From: Gracilibacillus orientalis
GTDB taxonomy: Bacteria > Bacillota > Bacilli > Bacillales > Amphibacillaceae
NCBI RefSeq assembly: GCF_900114645.1
Contig: NZ_FOTR01000002.1
Span: 1 to 64,000 of the forward strand
Reading direction: 5' to 3'
Length of the DNA: 64,000 nucleotides
Part shown: piece after piece, positions 47,479 to 56,768 of the stretch
How positions within the stretch are numbered: the stretch's first letter is position 1
Layout of the letters: every line of letters begins with the position of its first letter
Made by a program: the position numbers and the translations under genes
The notes under the pieces: model-generated
Databases searched by the model: none
Told to the model about the DNA's origin: nothing
The model's input: the letters and a program-made list of their open reading frames with translations, nothing else

Positions 47479-48495
47479 TCAATAATTAGTAAATATAGAA
47501 CGGTCACTTTGCAGGATCTTTTGCAACACTTGTTTTGGCTGTTGGTTTTTGTCAAATAAGAATGGCCAATTTTTTCGCCCTTTCACTGGGAAATCATGTA
47601 ACCATGTATAATCATCTGCCACACCCCAGAATGTTATAGCACCGATATGATCTTTATATTCTTTAAAGACATCAAAGAATTTTAGATAGCGCTCGGTTTG
47701 CAATGCTTTCATTTCATCTGTTGGTTCGGTTAGATCTGTCCGCTTGTCATCAAATGCAAACATCGAAACATCCATCTCCGTAATTTGTACTTCCACACCT
47801 AAAGATGCATATTTTTCTATTGCCTTACGGATATTATCCAGGGATGGATCATAAATATTCCAATGAGCTTGCATGCCGACTCCATGAACTGGGACATCTT
47901 TTTCCTTTAACTGTTTAACTAATTGATAGATTTTATCGCGTTTTGCCGGATTTGATTCATTGTAATCATTGTATAGTAACGTTGCATCGGGATCTTTCAA
48001 ATGTGCATATTCAAATGCTTTTTCAATAAATGATGCGCCAAGTACTTGATACCATTTGGAGTCACGATAGAATTTGTCTTCTTCGTCTGCAATTACTTCA
48101 TTCACAACATCCCAGCTGTAAATCTTACCTTTATATCTGCCAACGACCGTATCAATATGTTCCTTCATTCTCTTAAGTAAGGTATCCGCATCTACAAGTC
48201 CACCATTCTGTTCAAAAATCCAATCACTCGTTTGATTATGCCATACTAAGGTATGACCTCTCATTGCTTTTTGATGTTCTTCAGCAAACGCTACCATTTT
48301 GTCGCTGATTTCAAAATTATATTCATTTTCACTAGGGTGAAGACTTTCAAACTTCATTTCATTTTCTGCTGTTAAACTATTAAAATGTTTTTTTATCACA
48401 TGCTCTGATGAGCGCATGGTCCGTTGATTAATTGCTGCTCCAATTTTGAAATCTTTCTCAAATTGCTGATAAAAACTTGGTATTTGTTCTGTCAT
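47479..48495 (-). CDS. intracellular endo-1,4-beta-xylanase, GH10
   Basis: This 338-residue GH10 enzyme has no signal peptide and matches the intracellular xylanase type (XynA2/IXT6-like). The acid/base is E133 in WDVVNEV and the nucleophile E240 in QITEMDVS. The subsite motifs LTAENEMKFE and RGHTLVWHNQTSDW are conserved, as are HGVGMQAHWN and FWGVADDYTWL. It cleaves imported xylo-oligosaccharides or aldouronic acids inside the cell. It is the last gene of importer X, starting 20 bases after the permease gene with AAAAGGAG upstream. The length is as expected for a single-domain GH10 (about 330). Confidence 0.95.
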   Translation of the reverse strand: MTEQIPSFYQQFEKDFKIGAAINQRTMRSSEHVIKKHFNSLTAENEMKFESLHPSENEYNFEISDKMVAFAEEHQKAMRGHTLVWHNQTSDWIFEQNGGLVDADTLLKRMKEHIDTVVGRYKGKIYSWDVVNEVIADEEDKFYRDSKWYQVLGASFIEKAFEYAHLKDPDATLLYNDYNESNPAKRDKIYQLVKQLKEKDVPVHGVGMQAHWNIYDPSLDNIRKAIEKYASLGVEVQITEMDVSMFAFDDKRTDLTEPTDEMKALQTERYLKFFDVFKEYKDHIGAITFWGVADDYTWLHDFPVKGRKNWPFLFDKNQQPKQVLQKILQSDRSIFTNY

Positions 48496-48515
48496 TTAAA
48501 AAACTCCTTTTACTT

Positions 48516-49433
48516 CTATTTTACTGCTCCTAGTGTCATCCCTTTAACAAAGTATCGTTGCAGGAATGGATAAACCATAATGATAGGTAAACTTGCAACA
48601 ATTGTCATCGTAGCCTGAATCGACTTCGGTGTCACCATATTGGCATTACCATCAGCTGAATTCGCAAAGGCAGATGCCATATCACCACTTGAGGTTGTAC
48701 TTGAATTTTGCAAGATTTTCATTAACTCATACTGTAAGGTAGTGAGATGTTCTTGACTTGAATTATATAAGAACACATCAAACCACTGATTCCATTGAAA
48801 GACAGCAACGAATAGTGCAACAGTTGCTAATACCGGCAATGATAACGGTAAGACAATTTGGAAGAAAATCCGAAAATCTCCTGCACCATCTATTTTTGCT
48901 GATTCAAAGATACTATTAGGCAAGCCTTCAATAAATGAACGCATAATGATCAAATTAAATGCACTAATTAATGTTGGTAAAATATAAACCCAAAAAGACC
49001 CGATTAATTGTAAATCTCTCATTAATAGGAATGTCGGGATTAACCCACCATTAAAATACATCGTCATGATAAAAATAATCGTAATTGATTTTTTAAAGAT
49101 AAAATGCGGTTGGGCAATGGCGTAAGCTACCATTGCAGTACAAAATAGACCGACACCCGCACCAATAATCGTTCTCAGTACCGAAATAAAGATAGCCTGA
49201 TAGATAGCAGCCTTTTCAAATACGTGTGCATAGTTATGCCACGTAAACTCTCTCGGCCATAAATAAATACCGCCTCGGACAGAATCTGCTGCATCGTTTA
49301 AGGAAATCGCTATTTGATTTATAAATGGATATAACATCAATATACATAATATGAACATAAAAATGATGTTACCTGTATCAAAGAGAATGTCTTCTCTTGT
49401 TCGTATAAAACTCGCTTTTTTACGTCTGAACAT
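48516..49433 (-). CDS. ABC importer permease, LplC type, importer X (XynG-like)
   Basis: This 305-residue permease has six predicted helices. The EAA-loop region is IFESAKIDGAGDFRIFFQIVLP and the C-terminal end is LQRYFVKGMTLGAVK. It corresponds to XynG of the Geobacillus xylo-oligosaccharide importer by gene order (binding protein, permease, permease, after a sensor pair). AGGAGG precedes the ATG. It is 12 bases from its partner gene and 20 from the xylanase gene, indicating one transcript. The ATPase is missing from the locus. Confidence 0.88.
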   Translation of the reverse strand: MFRRKKASFIRTREDILFDTGNIIFMFILCILMLYPFINQIAISLNDAADSVRGGIYLWPREFTWHNYAHVFEKAAIYQAIFISVLRTIIGAGVGLFCTAMVAYAIAQPHFIFKKSITIIFIMTMYFNGGLIPTFLLMRDLQLIGSFWVYILPTLISAFNLIIMRSFIEGLPNSIFESAKIDGAGDFRIFFQIVLPLSLPVLATVALFVAVFQWNQWFDVFLYNSSQEHLTTLQYELMKILQNSSTTSSGDMASAFANSADGNANMVTPKSIQATMTIVASLPIIMVYPFLQRYFVKGMTLGAVK

Positions 49434-49445
49434 ATTGTATACCTC

Positions 49446-50423
49446 CTAGTAAAGTCCACCTTGACCCATTTTCTTAGATAATGAATTGGCTGCAATTAAA
49501 AATATAAAGCTGATGACTGTTTTGAACATTCCTGCTGCAGTTGCTAATGAGAAGTTAAACATCGATATACCATATTTAATAACAAACACATCGATATTTT
49601 CTGAGTACTCAACGTTTTGACCATTTCCTAGTAAGTATTGCGGTTCAAAACCAGCTTCTAAGATATAACCAATATTCATAATTAAAAGGACAATGATTAC
49701 AGACTTCATACCAGGAATGGTGATATGCAAGATTCGTTGAATTCGGGATGCACCATCAATTTTCGCTGCTTCATATTGTTCCTGATCAATCATGGAAATC
49801 GCAGCCAAATAGATAATCGCATTCCACCCGACATTTTTCCATGTTTCCGCAGCACCTAAGATCCCCCAGAAATATTCTCCGACACCCAACCAAAGGATTT
49901 CATCATCAATGAAACCTAATCCCATTAATATATCATTGATGATCCCATCAATCGATAACACAGAGGATACCAACGCTGCGGCTACTACCCATGATAAGAA
50001 ATGTGGTAAATAACTGATCGTTTGCACCACTCGTTTAAATTTTATGTTGGTTAATTCATTGATTAAAACAGCTAAGGCAATAGCTGTCACAAAACCTAAT
50101 ACAAGGTTGATAAGACTCTGTGCTAATGTATTGCGTAGAACGCCCAAAAAGCGATCATCTGTAAATAAAAACAGGAAATGTTTCAAACCTACCCATTCTT
50201 GTTCAGAAAAATTCAGTGCAGGTTTAAAGTTTTGAAAGGCCATTGTCCAACCCCATACAGGCAAATATTTAAAAATAAAAACCCAGATGACAAATGGAAC
50301 TGTCATCCATAACAAAGCTTGTTGGTCTTTACATTTTTTGATAAATGCTTTAATGCCTTTCTCTTTCTGTTCAGTTGGAAGTGAATTGGTATTTCTATCC
50401 ATTGTATTTGATTCAATTGGCAT
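49446..50423 (-). CDS. ABC importer permease, LplB type, importer X (XynF-like)
   Basis: This 325-residue permease has six predicted helices and the EAA loop YEAAKIDGASRIQRILHITIP. The polar N-terminus has about 40 residues. The ATG at 50423 was chosen because AAGGGGGG lies just before it; the longer frame beginning at 50504 covers the leader. The terminator-like hairpin at 50574-50600 between the binding-protein gene and this one should reduce permease expression relative to the binding protein. Gene order corresponds to XynF. Confidence 0.88.
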   Translation of the reverse strand: MPIESNTMDRNTNSLPTEQKEKGIKAFIKKCKDQQALLWMTVPFVIWVFIFKYLPVWGWTMAFQNFKPALNFSEQEWVGLKHFLFLFTDDRFLGVLRNTLAQSLINLVLGFVTAIALAVLINELTNIKFKRVVQTISYLPHFLSWVVAAALVSSVLSIDGIINDILMGLGFIDDEILWLGVGEYFWGILGAAETWKNVGWNAIIYLAAISMIDQEQYEAAKIDGASRIQRILHITIPGMKSVIIVLLIMNIGYILEAGFEPQYLLGNGQNVEYSENIDVFVIKYGISMFNFSLATAAGMFKTVISFIFLIAANSLSKKMGQGGLY

Positions 50424-50573
50424 AGTTGTTCCCCCCTTACTTGTAGTAAATTCTCTAAATTTTCGGACCATTAGGCAAATCTGTATGATTCGCCTAATGA
50501 TCAATTCTTTTATTACAAATTAATTCATTCTATAAAAGAATGGTCCGAAAATACAAGACATTTTTTAAAAAGC

Positions 50574-50600
50574 GGAAGGCTGAAACTGCTACAGCCTTCC
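50574..50600 (-). terminator. intercistronic hairpin between binding-protein and permease genes
   Basis: The perfect 9-bp stem GGAAGGCTG (50574-50582) / CAGCCTTCC (50592-50600) is followed on the minus strand by GCTTTTTAA. It lies inside the importer X operon, so it probably acts as a partial terminator or RNA-end stabiliser that raises binding-protein yield. Confidence 0.7.
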
Positions 50601-50610
50601 TAACCCTTTT

Positions 50611-52320
50611 TTATTCTGCACTGCCTTCTACTAGTTTAGCTTTATTTTGAACGAATTCGGTAATTACTTTTTCATACGCATCAGATGGTAGATCTGAAAA
50701 TTCACCTTTATATGCTTCCCATTGAGAATTGAATTCACTAGGGTCAGCAAATATAATTTCAGGAAATTTACGTTTCATCAAGTCATCTAACTGTTGTTCA
50801 TACAACTGAGCCTCAGATCCTGTTTCAATAGGTGCATCATAGGCAGGATACCAAGGACGTGCATCAGGTTCCGAGAATAATCCTGTAAAAGTTTCAATCC
50901 CGTAAGATTCCAAGAACTCTTTATCGCCATCATCATACATTAAGCTAGCCACTTCTTCTTGTTTAGGAGGTTCAACTGCATTCCCGTCTTCATATTCACC
51001 ATTCATACGTGGCCAGCCCCATTCGAAGTATGTGAAGCCAAATTGATCACGGAATTCTGTTTTAGATGTCTCATCAATTTGTTCTTCTGTACGATAATAA
51101 CGACCATCATCGTCGACCTCATAAGTTTCTCCTTCAATACCCCATGTAATTAATTTTTGTGTTTCTTCTTTAGCGATATGATCAAGGTATTTTATAATAC
51201 GTATTTGATCCTCTTCAGGCGTGCCAGCTGTAATACCCATACCAGGTGAAGCAGTAAACCCTATTGGATCAAGATATTGATCTTTCGTATCTTCATCAAA
51301 TACAATCGGGAACCCCATATAATCGTTATACGGATCATCATCTTCTTCTAATGTATTTAATGCTTGCCCCACTTGCCAACGATAGTCAAAGAACCCTACC
51401 ACTCTTCCAGAAGTAATTTTTGCCAAGTACTCATCGTAATTTTGAGTAAATGCCTCTTGGTCAAATAAACCTTTATCATTAACTTCATTCAATTTTTTCA
51501 ACCAACGTTGCGTAGTTTCTTTGTCGCCATAAACTTCTGCTTCACGTGTTTCCATATCGATAATAGACCCACCATCATTTGGATAGCCTGCTAAATGCAT
51601 CGGTTGGTTGGAAAGTGCGAAAAATCTCCAGTCGTGTGTAAGTGCAGTAAACCCGGTCGTATCAGCACCGTCAATTTGCGGATTTGCAGCTGTATACTCT
51701 TCAATAATATTGAAATAATCATCTAGTGTTTTTGGTTCTGGATATCCTAATTCTTTTAGTACATCACGTTTTATCCACCATGCTCCTTGATTCAAGTTTG
51801 CTGGTTTTCGGTAACCTTGAGGTGCACCAGATGAAATAACATATATATTCCCATCATCACGTTTCATTAATTCCCAATATGGCTCATACATGTTATATAA
51901 ATTCGGTGCATGTTCTTTAATCAAATCATTCAATGCAACAAAACCACCTGCATCAATAACTGCATCTGTTGATTGTTCTGCATTTAATAAGGTTGGATAT
52001 TCACCACTAGCAATCATTGTTCCAATCTTTTGGTTTACATCCCCAACAATGTGTTCGATGTCGAAATTAACTCCTGTTTCTTCTTCAAACATCTTTCCTA
52101 GATTAGTCTCTGCTGTATTTATATCTTCTCCAGGACCAGATGCATCAAAGAAATCATAAGTGTAAATCTCTCCATCACTTTCTTCGTTACTGGACTCTTC
52201 AGAGCTATCGTCTCCACTATCAGTAGAGCCTGTTTCTTCACTATCGTCGCTACAAGCTGCTAATACTAATAATAGTGCAGCGAGTAAACAGAATAGCCAC
52301 GCATTTTTTTTCCACCCCAT
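50611..52320 (-). CDS. xylo-oligosaccharide-binding lipoprotein, importer X (XynE-like)
   Basis: This 569-residue lipoprotein has the signal peptide MGWKKNAWLFCLLAALLL and lipobox LAAC, then an acidic serine linker of about 25 residues. The LplA-type binding fold follows, with MIASGEYPTLL, KELGYPEPKTLDDYF and NDKGLFDQEAFTQNYDEYL. It is a paralogue of the importer B binding protein. The locus order of kinase, regulator, this protein, two permeases and GH10 matches the Geobacillus xynDCEFG-xynA2 arrangement, so xylo-oligosaccharide binding is likely. A cre-like site and repeated AAACTTT boxes lie upstream. It is the first gene after the kinase, with a 276-base control region. Confidence 0.88.
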   Translation of the reverse strand: MGWKKNAWLFCLLAALLLVLAACSDDSEETGSTDSGDDSSEESSNEESDGEIYTYDFFDASGPGEDINTAETNLGKMFEEETGVNFDIEHIVGDVNQKIGTMIASGEYPTLLNAEQSTDAVIDAGGFVALNDLIKEHAPNLYNMYEPYWELMKRDDGNIYVISSGAPQGYRKPANLNQGAWWIKRDVLKELGYPEPKTLDDYFNIIEEYTAANPQIDGADTTGFTALTHDWRFFALSNQPMHLAGYPNDGGSIIDMETREAEVYGDKETTQRWLKKLNEVNDKGLFDQEAFTQNYDEYLAKITSGRVVGFFDYRWQVGQALNTLEEDDDPYNDYMGFPIVFDEDTKDQYLDPIGFTASPGMGITAGTPEEDQIRIIKYLDHIAKEETQKLITWGIEGETYEVDDDGRYYRTEEQIDETSKTEFRDQFGFTYFEWGWPRMNGEYEDGNAVEPPKQEEVASLMYDDGDKEFLESYGIETFTGLFSEPDARPWYPAYDAPIETGSEAQLYEQQLDDLMKRKFPEIIFADPSEFNSQWEAYKGEFSDLPSDAYEKVITEFVQNKAKLVEGSAE

Positions 52321-52368
52321 AAACTAATTCCCCTTTCTTTTTCAAAGTTTTCTTTTGCTGCTATTAAT

Positions 52369-52382
52369 TGTAAGCACTTTCA
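52369..52382 (-). promoter_or_regulatory. cre-like site upstream of importer X
   Basis: TGTAAGCACTTTCA matches 13 of 14 positions of the cre consensus, with one G to A change in the central CG. It lies 49 bases before the start codon at 52320. Confidence 0.5.
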
Positions 52383-52416
52383 TTGTAACTTGTAACATTT
52401 TCAATTGTTACCCACC

Positions 52417-52449
52417 AAAGTTTAGCTGAAACTTTGAAAAATAAACTTT
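52417..52449 (-). promoter_or_regulatory. repeated AAACTTT boxes, possible response-regulator site
   Basis: AAACTTT occurs at 52429-52435 and 52443-52449, 14 bases apart, with an inverted AAAGTTT at 52417-52423. Direct repeats of this kind upstream of a binding-protein operon suit the two AraC-type DNA-binding motifs of a YesN-type activator. No strong sigma-A promoter was seen nearby, as expected for an activated gene. Nothing else was recognised in 52450-52596. Confidence 0.4.
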
Positions 52450-52596
52450 AGATCATTCATTCTGGATAACTTTTTGCAACAGAAAAAGACTATCCACAAG
52501 GTTAGCTCGTTTAGAATATACTTGTTTTCAACGGACAACACTGAGCCTATTTGCTAGTGAGGTCAGTTGATATCTCGCATATTCCTATAACTAACC

Positions 52597-54357
52597 TTAT
52601 TGAACAGTCCTTACAGTTTGTACATTAACAGGTATTTTAAGATAAACCGTTGTTCCCTGACCTTGTTCTGTTTCAATCTTTAACTCGAAATCATCATGAT
52701 AATACATTTTTAACCGCTGATACACATTCCTGATACCAATACTCTCACCTACCATTTCATCTTCTTCAAAGGAATCAATCATCTCATTGTATATACCTTT
52801 TTCAATACCAGTCCCGTTATCTTCTATTCTACAATGGAGGTGGTTTGTATCAATTTTTATTGTCACGTTGATATTCCCGTTTGTTTTTAATGGTTCAATC
52901 CCATGAATACTGGCATTTTCGACAAAAGGTATCATCGTCATATTGGGTATTAGAATATGTTCTGCAGCTTCCGCTAGATGAATACTGTATTGCATCTTGT
53001 CAGCAAAGCGATATTGTTGTATCTCTAGAAAGGATTGTATTAATCGGACTTCTTCTTTCACAGTTACAAAGTCTTTATCCCATGTAATTGAGTTTCTTAA
53101 AAGCTGTGCCATATTACGAATTATTTCAGCCGTTTCATCCTCTTTTTTCAATAAACTTCTCATTCTAATGGTTTCCAGTACGTTAAATAAAAAGTGTGGA
53201 TTAATTTGACTTTGAAGTGCTTTTAATTGCGTTTCTTTGTTTTGTATTTGCAAATCTTTTTTTTGAATACGTGCAATGTAGACATCATTGATCAAGTCCT
53301 TAATCTTCTTGGACATTCTATTAAATTCGGTTGTTAATACACCTATCTCATCTTTATAAGGTTTTCCTGGTATGAGCTCGAAGTTTTGATCTTTTACTTT
53401 TCTCATTTTTTTCACGATTGTATTTAATCGAAAATGAATGTTACCAGCAATGTAAACAATAAATAAGGTCGGGATCACAAAATTCCATAACGCTAAATAC
53501 AAGATAGACGGAATCGATTTCCTTACTTCTGCTAACAATTGATCTTCCGACATGACACCAACAACTTTCCAATCCGACATATATTGCACCGGATAGGATT
53601 CTTCTAATACAGTTGAGCTGTTAGGAATTTGAATAGTTTCAAAGGAAATATATTGGGACTGCCATTGAACATATTGATTCGTGGTATACTCGATGTTATT
53701 TTGCTCATTTAATAAATAGATATCTCCTTCAAACGTTTCATTAGCAAACAATTGATGAATAAAACGGTCATTTAAATTAATCATGATAACCTTTTCATTT
53801 GATGAACTATCATTTGAATCCAAGGCTCTTACCACGACAAATTGACTTAGATTACCATCTTCTGCCGCAACTTTTGATACAACCGGATACTTTTTTCGTC
53901 TATCAAGTGTTGATTGATACCAGTGTGATTCCTTCACTTCTTCATCAATAGCAACTATTCCACCTGCCGTAATGACTGTCGGGTTGTCAGTAAATAGATA
54001 AATCGATCGAATCGAAGAATAGACAGGCGTATACTTATTAATATCACGAAAATTATTATTATAAGCTAAGATAAAATCGATGGGTGACTCATAAGTAGTT
54101 TCTAATAACTGATAAACAAACGCATCAGAATAAAGAACGGATGCTATCCCGACAGCATCCTCAACTCCTTGCTTAAAACTATTTGCAACTTGGCGTAACG
54201 CAAGTTCATTATCATGAATTTTTTGTGTGCGGACATTTTCCGATGTTACATTATAAAAAATCACATTCGTTAATACTATTGGTAAAAATACCGAAAACAT
54301 ATAGATTAATAATAATTTATTGCGAATGCGAATATCATTTAAGTGAATTTTTTTCAT
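52597..54357 (-). CDS. sensor histidine kinase, YesM/XynD type
   Basis: This 586-residue kinase has membrane helices at about 14-34 and 288-308, with an extracellular sensor domain between them. A HAMP domain (about 310-360) precedes H388 in SQINPHFLFNVLETIRM. The ATPase domain has MIPFVENASIHGIEP, DNGTGIEKG and GIRNVYQRL. It would detect xylo-oligosaccharides and phosphorylate the regulator whose gene ends 10 bases before its start. By order and type it corresponds to XynD of Geobacillus. The operon DUF624-regulator-kinase has its own promoter region with a cre-like site (56583-56596). GAAGGG precedes the ATG. Confidence 0.92.
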   Translation of the reverse strand: MKKIHLNDIRIRNKLLLIYMFSVFLPIVLTNVIFYNVTSENVRTQKIHDNELALRQVANSFKQGVEDAVGIASVLYSDAFVYQLLETTYESPIDFILAYNNNFRDINKYTPVYSSIRSIYLFTDNPTVITAGGIVAIDEEVKESHWYQSTLDRRKKYPVVSKVAAEDGNLSQFVVVRALDSNDSSSNEKVIMINLNDRFIHQLFANETFEGDIYLLNEQNNIEYTTNQYVQWQSQYISFETIQIPNSSTVLEESYPVQYMSDWKVVGVMSEDQLLAEVRKSIPSILYLALWNFVIPTLFIVYIAGNIHFRLNTIVKKMRKVKDQNFELIPGKPYKDEIGVLTTEFNRMSKKIKDLINDVYIARIQKKDLQIQNKETQLKALQSQINPHFLFNVLETIRMRSLLKKEDETAEIIRNMAQLLRNSITWDKDFVTVKEEVRLIQSFLEIQQYRFADKMQYSIHLAEAAEHILIPNMTMIPFVENASIHGIEPLKTNGNINVTIKIDTNHLHCRIEDNGTGIEKGIYNEMIDSFEEDEMVGESIGIRNVYQRLKMYYHDDFELKIETEQGQGTTVYLKIPVNVQTVRTVQ

Positions 54358-54367
54358 GGAAACCCTT

Positions 54368-55906
54368 CTAACTGATTCGATTCATTAATTTTTTCCGATA
54401 TTGTGATGGAGTGGTTTTTACAATCTTTTCAAATTGGGTAACAAAATAATCTGGATTATTAAATCCTACATTTTCCGCCACTTCATACACTTTTAAATCG
54501 GTAGTCCGAAGCAGTTTCTTGGCTTCATCCATTCTTACTTTTAAGATGTAATCTTTAAAATAAACACCATATGTTTTTTTAAATAATTGTCCCATATACA
54601 CTGGATTCATATAAAACTTATTCGCAATAGACTTAAGTGTTATCGACTGATCATAATGTGAGTGGATATATTTCTTGATTTGATAAATCGTACCTTTCAC
54701 ATTGTTTTGATTTAATTTAGCCAGAATGTTAGCTGCATCTTTCATAAAGCCTCCCCATAATTCTTCTACCTGCCGGAGACTTAAAGAATATTGATCCCAC
54801 TCTAACATGTCTTTTAAATTCGTGATTTTCTGTTCATTTCCTTCTGATTCTTTAATAGATTTTAAGATTTTATGATTGAGGCGATTTACCATTGTTCGTA
54901 AGGCATCTTTAGCAAAATTCATTTCTTTACATGTCTGTATCATATTATTTAATTGTTTTTCGATGTATTCATGATTATTCTCTTCAATAAATTCCATCAT
55001 TTTGTCATAATAGCTTTGATCCAGATCGATAAAAAAAACATCTTTTTCGTCTATCAGAGAAGCTGTAATAATAGGCTCATCAAATAAATATTTAAATTGC
55101 ACACATTTTTTTGCTGTCTTATAAGAAGTGGTTAATTCCTTGATCTTATGAACCGTTTCACCACAGTAAACATGCATATCTAAAGCAGCTTGTCGATACC
55201 ATTCTTCCAGAAATTGATCTATCGTTTTATGGTTTGCAGTTAAAAATTTGTCATTGATTACTAAACCAAAGCAATTGATGTTGTCTTCAAAACACATAAA
55301 ATGATTTTGTCCATCCATCTCCAACAATGCGTTTTCTAATTTTTCAAAGTTTAGTTGATAATCCATATTCAATCCGTTTATCTCAATCTTTATAAATGTA
55401 TAATGCTTTCCATCCAAAAACGGATGATCCCATTCAGTTGACAGGTTACATTCCTTGTCACATAGCAGAAGTTTTTTTATTTCTGATACCGTTTCCATTT
55501 TATCTTTCATTTGTTTTGTTTCATATTCATCTTCAATCGCTCCAGATATTTTGCGTAATGTTTGATGGATTTCTTCTTGATCAACAGGCTTCAGAATAAA
55601 ATCCTTTACTCCATACCGAAGTGCTCGCTGCGCATATTTAAAGTCGTTATAACCACTGATCACAATAAAATAAGGAGAGCGGGATAAAGTTTCCTTCGAA
55701 TGTTTTATTAAATCCAATCCATCTAATACAGGCATTCGTATATCGGTAAGCACAAGGTCTGGCTGTAGTTCCTTAATCTCAGACAATGCATCTTCTCCAT
55801 TACCAGCCTCACCACAGACTTTAAAACCGTATGACTCCCAATCTATCAACGTTTTAATTCCTTTACGAACAAAGATATCATCATCGACCAAATAGACTTT
55901 ATGCAT
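54368..55906 (-). CDS. response regulator, YesN/XynC type (REC + AraC HTH)
   Basis: This 512-residue regulator has a receiver domain with acidic D8-D10, phospho-acceptor D55 in LTDIRMPVLDG and the lysine in ILKPVDQEE. A long middle domain follows. The C-terminal AraC-type pair is LKSIANKFYMNPVYMGQLFKKTYG and YEVAENVGFNNPDYFVTQFEK. Its first codons overlap the DUF624 stop by 8 bases, so translation is coupled; AAAGGGGAG lies upstream. It probably activates importer X and the xylanase gene and, by location, perhaps the divergent GH8 gene. Confidence 0.92.
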   Translation of the reverse strand: MHKVYLVDDDIFVRKGIKTLIDWESYGFKVCGEAGNGEDALSEIKELQPDLVLTDIRMPVLDGLDLIKHSKETLSRSPYFIVISGYNDFKYAQRALRYGVKDFILKPVDQEEIHQTLRKISGAIEDEYETKQMKDKMETVSEIKKLLLCDKECNLSTEWDHPFLDGKHYTFIKIEINGLNMDYQLNFEKLENALLEMDGQNHFMCFEDNINCFGLVINDKFLTANHKTIDQFLEEWYRQAALDMHVYCGETVHKIKELTTSYKTAKKCVQFKYLFDEPIITASLIDEKDVFFIDLDQSYYDKMMEFIEENNHEYIEKQLNNMIQTCKEMNFAKDALRTMVNRLNHKILKSIKESEGNEQKITNLKDMLEWDQYSLSLRQVEELWGGFMKDAANILAKLNQNNVKGTIYQIKKYIHSHYDQSITLKSIANKFYMNPVYMGQLFKKTYGVYFKDYILKVRMDEAKKLLRTTDLKVYEVAENVGFNNPDYFVTQFEKIVKTTPSQYRKKLMNRIS

Positions 55907-56564
55907 GCTTCTTCTCCCCTTTCACATAATCTTTTTCTAATAAGCTTTGCTGCCTGTTTTCAAAGCTTTCAAAGGAAAATAGCGCTAACCGAGTGACAAT
56001 ATAAAAGGTGAAGCTAACACCAACAACAGGGAGTAGCCCTGGAATAAACCTCCATACATATTGCAGTAAAAACAAAGCAACAAACATTCCGATCGTAACG
56101 AGTGGACTGAATAATCCTAATACAATCGCATGCTTCAATGTTTGTCGTATCGATAAATCAAAATGTGCAAAAGTTGGAAAGATATATAATATTGCAATAG
56201 TGTAAATAATCCCCATGACGATAAATAAGACCAAAAATAATGATTGGAAGGTTGTTGTATGTTGCATGACCCACTGAAAATCTACAAATAGGATATATCC
56301 AACGATTGTCAACAGATAACCAATCATGTTTGATTTGATGAAAGTTTTTTTATATGCTTTAAAAAATATTTTGTTAAAAGCAACTTCATTCTTTTGAACA
56401 CACCACTCCCTTATTGTAATTACTAATGCCATTGTTGCCGGAAATAAACCGAGAAAAACTACTCCTGCCAATGACATCACTACCCACAACAGATTTAAAT
56501 ACATGATCCACATGAGCCATTCCAAAAAACGATAAAAACCATTAGAATTCACTGTTTTTGTCAT
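55899..56564 (-). CDS. DUF624 (YesL-like) membrane protein
   Basis: This 221-residue protein has about five membrane segments and the family features FLGLFPATMALVITIREW and FFKAYKKTFIKSNMIGYLLT. It is the first gene of the operon with regulator and kinase, preceded by AGGTAGGGGGG. It is one of three DUF624 genes in this window, each beside a sugar import or hydrolase locus. Its role is unknown; coupling to the sensor pair suggests a regulatory or assembly function. Confidence 0.8.
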   Translation of the reverse strand: MTKTVNSNGFYRFLEWLMWIMYLNLLWVVMSLAGVVFLGLFPATMALVITIREWCVQKNEVAFNKIFFKAYKKTFIKSNMIGYLLTIVGYILFVDFQWVMQHTTTFQSLFLVLFIVMGIIYTIAILYIFPTFAHFDLSIRQTLKHAIVLGLFSPLVTIGMFVALFLLQYVWRFIPGLLPVVGVSFTFYIVTRLALFSFESFENRQQSLLEKDYVKGEKKHA

Positions 56565-56582
56565 AATAATACCCCCCTACCT

Positions 56583-56596
56583 TGAAAACGCTTTAA
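56583..56596 (-). promoter_or_regulatory. cre-like site ahead of the DUF624-regulator-kinase operon
   Basis: TGAAAACGCTTTAA matches 13 of 14 positions of the cre consensus. It lies 19 bases before the start at 56564 and about 45 bases after a -10-like TATAAT (56642-56647, minus strand). Confidence 0.6.
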
Positions 56597-56669
56597 TTTA
56601 CAAAGAAAAAAATATACTTTGTTCATTCGATAGACATACTTATTATAGTACAATATATCTTAAAAGAAA

Positions 56670-56706
56670 AGTGGGTTTTCCATTTATGGTGATTATTTTA
56701 CCCACT
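56670..56706. promoter_or_regulatory. inverted repeat in the divergent DUF624 / GH8 control region
   Basis: AGTGGGT (56670-56676) and ACCCACT (56700-56706) are perfect inverted arms 23 bases apart. They lie between the divergent genes. They could be two half-sites for the two-component regulator. This is inference from position. Confidence 0.35.
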
Positions 56707-56768
56707 AAACTATTCCATTTTATGGTCGAAATAATCAATTAAGAACATCTGAAGGAGGAGTTTTATTT

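Noticed and set aside
49446-50504. Longer start for the importer X permease at 50504
   Set aside because: The extra 27 codons cover leader sequence; the ATG at 50423 has AAGGGGGG at proper spacing.
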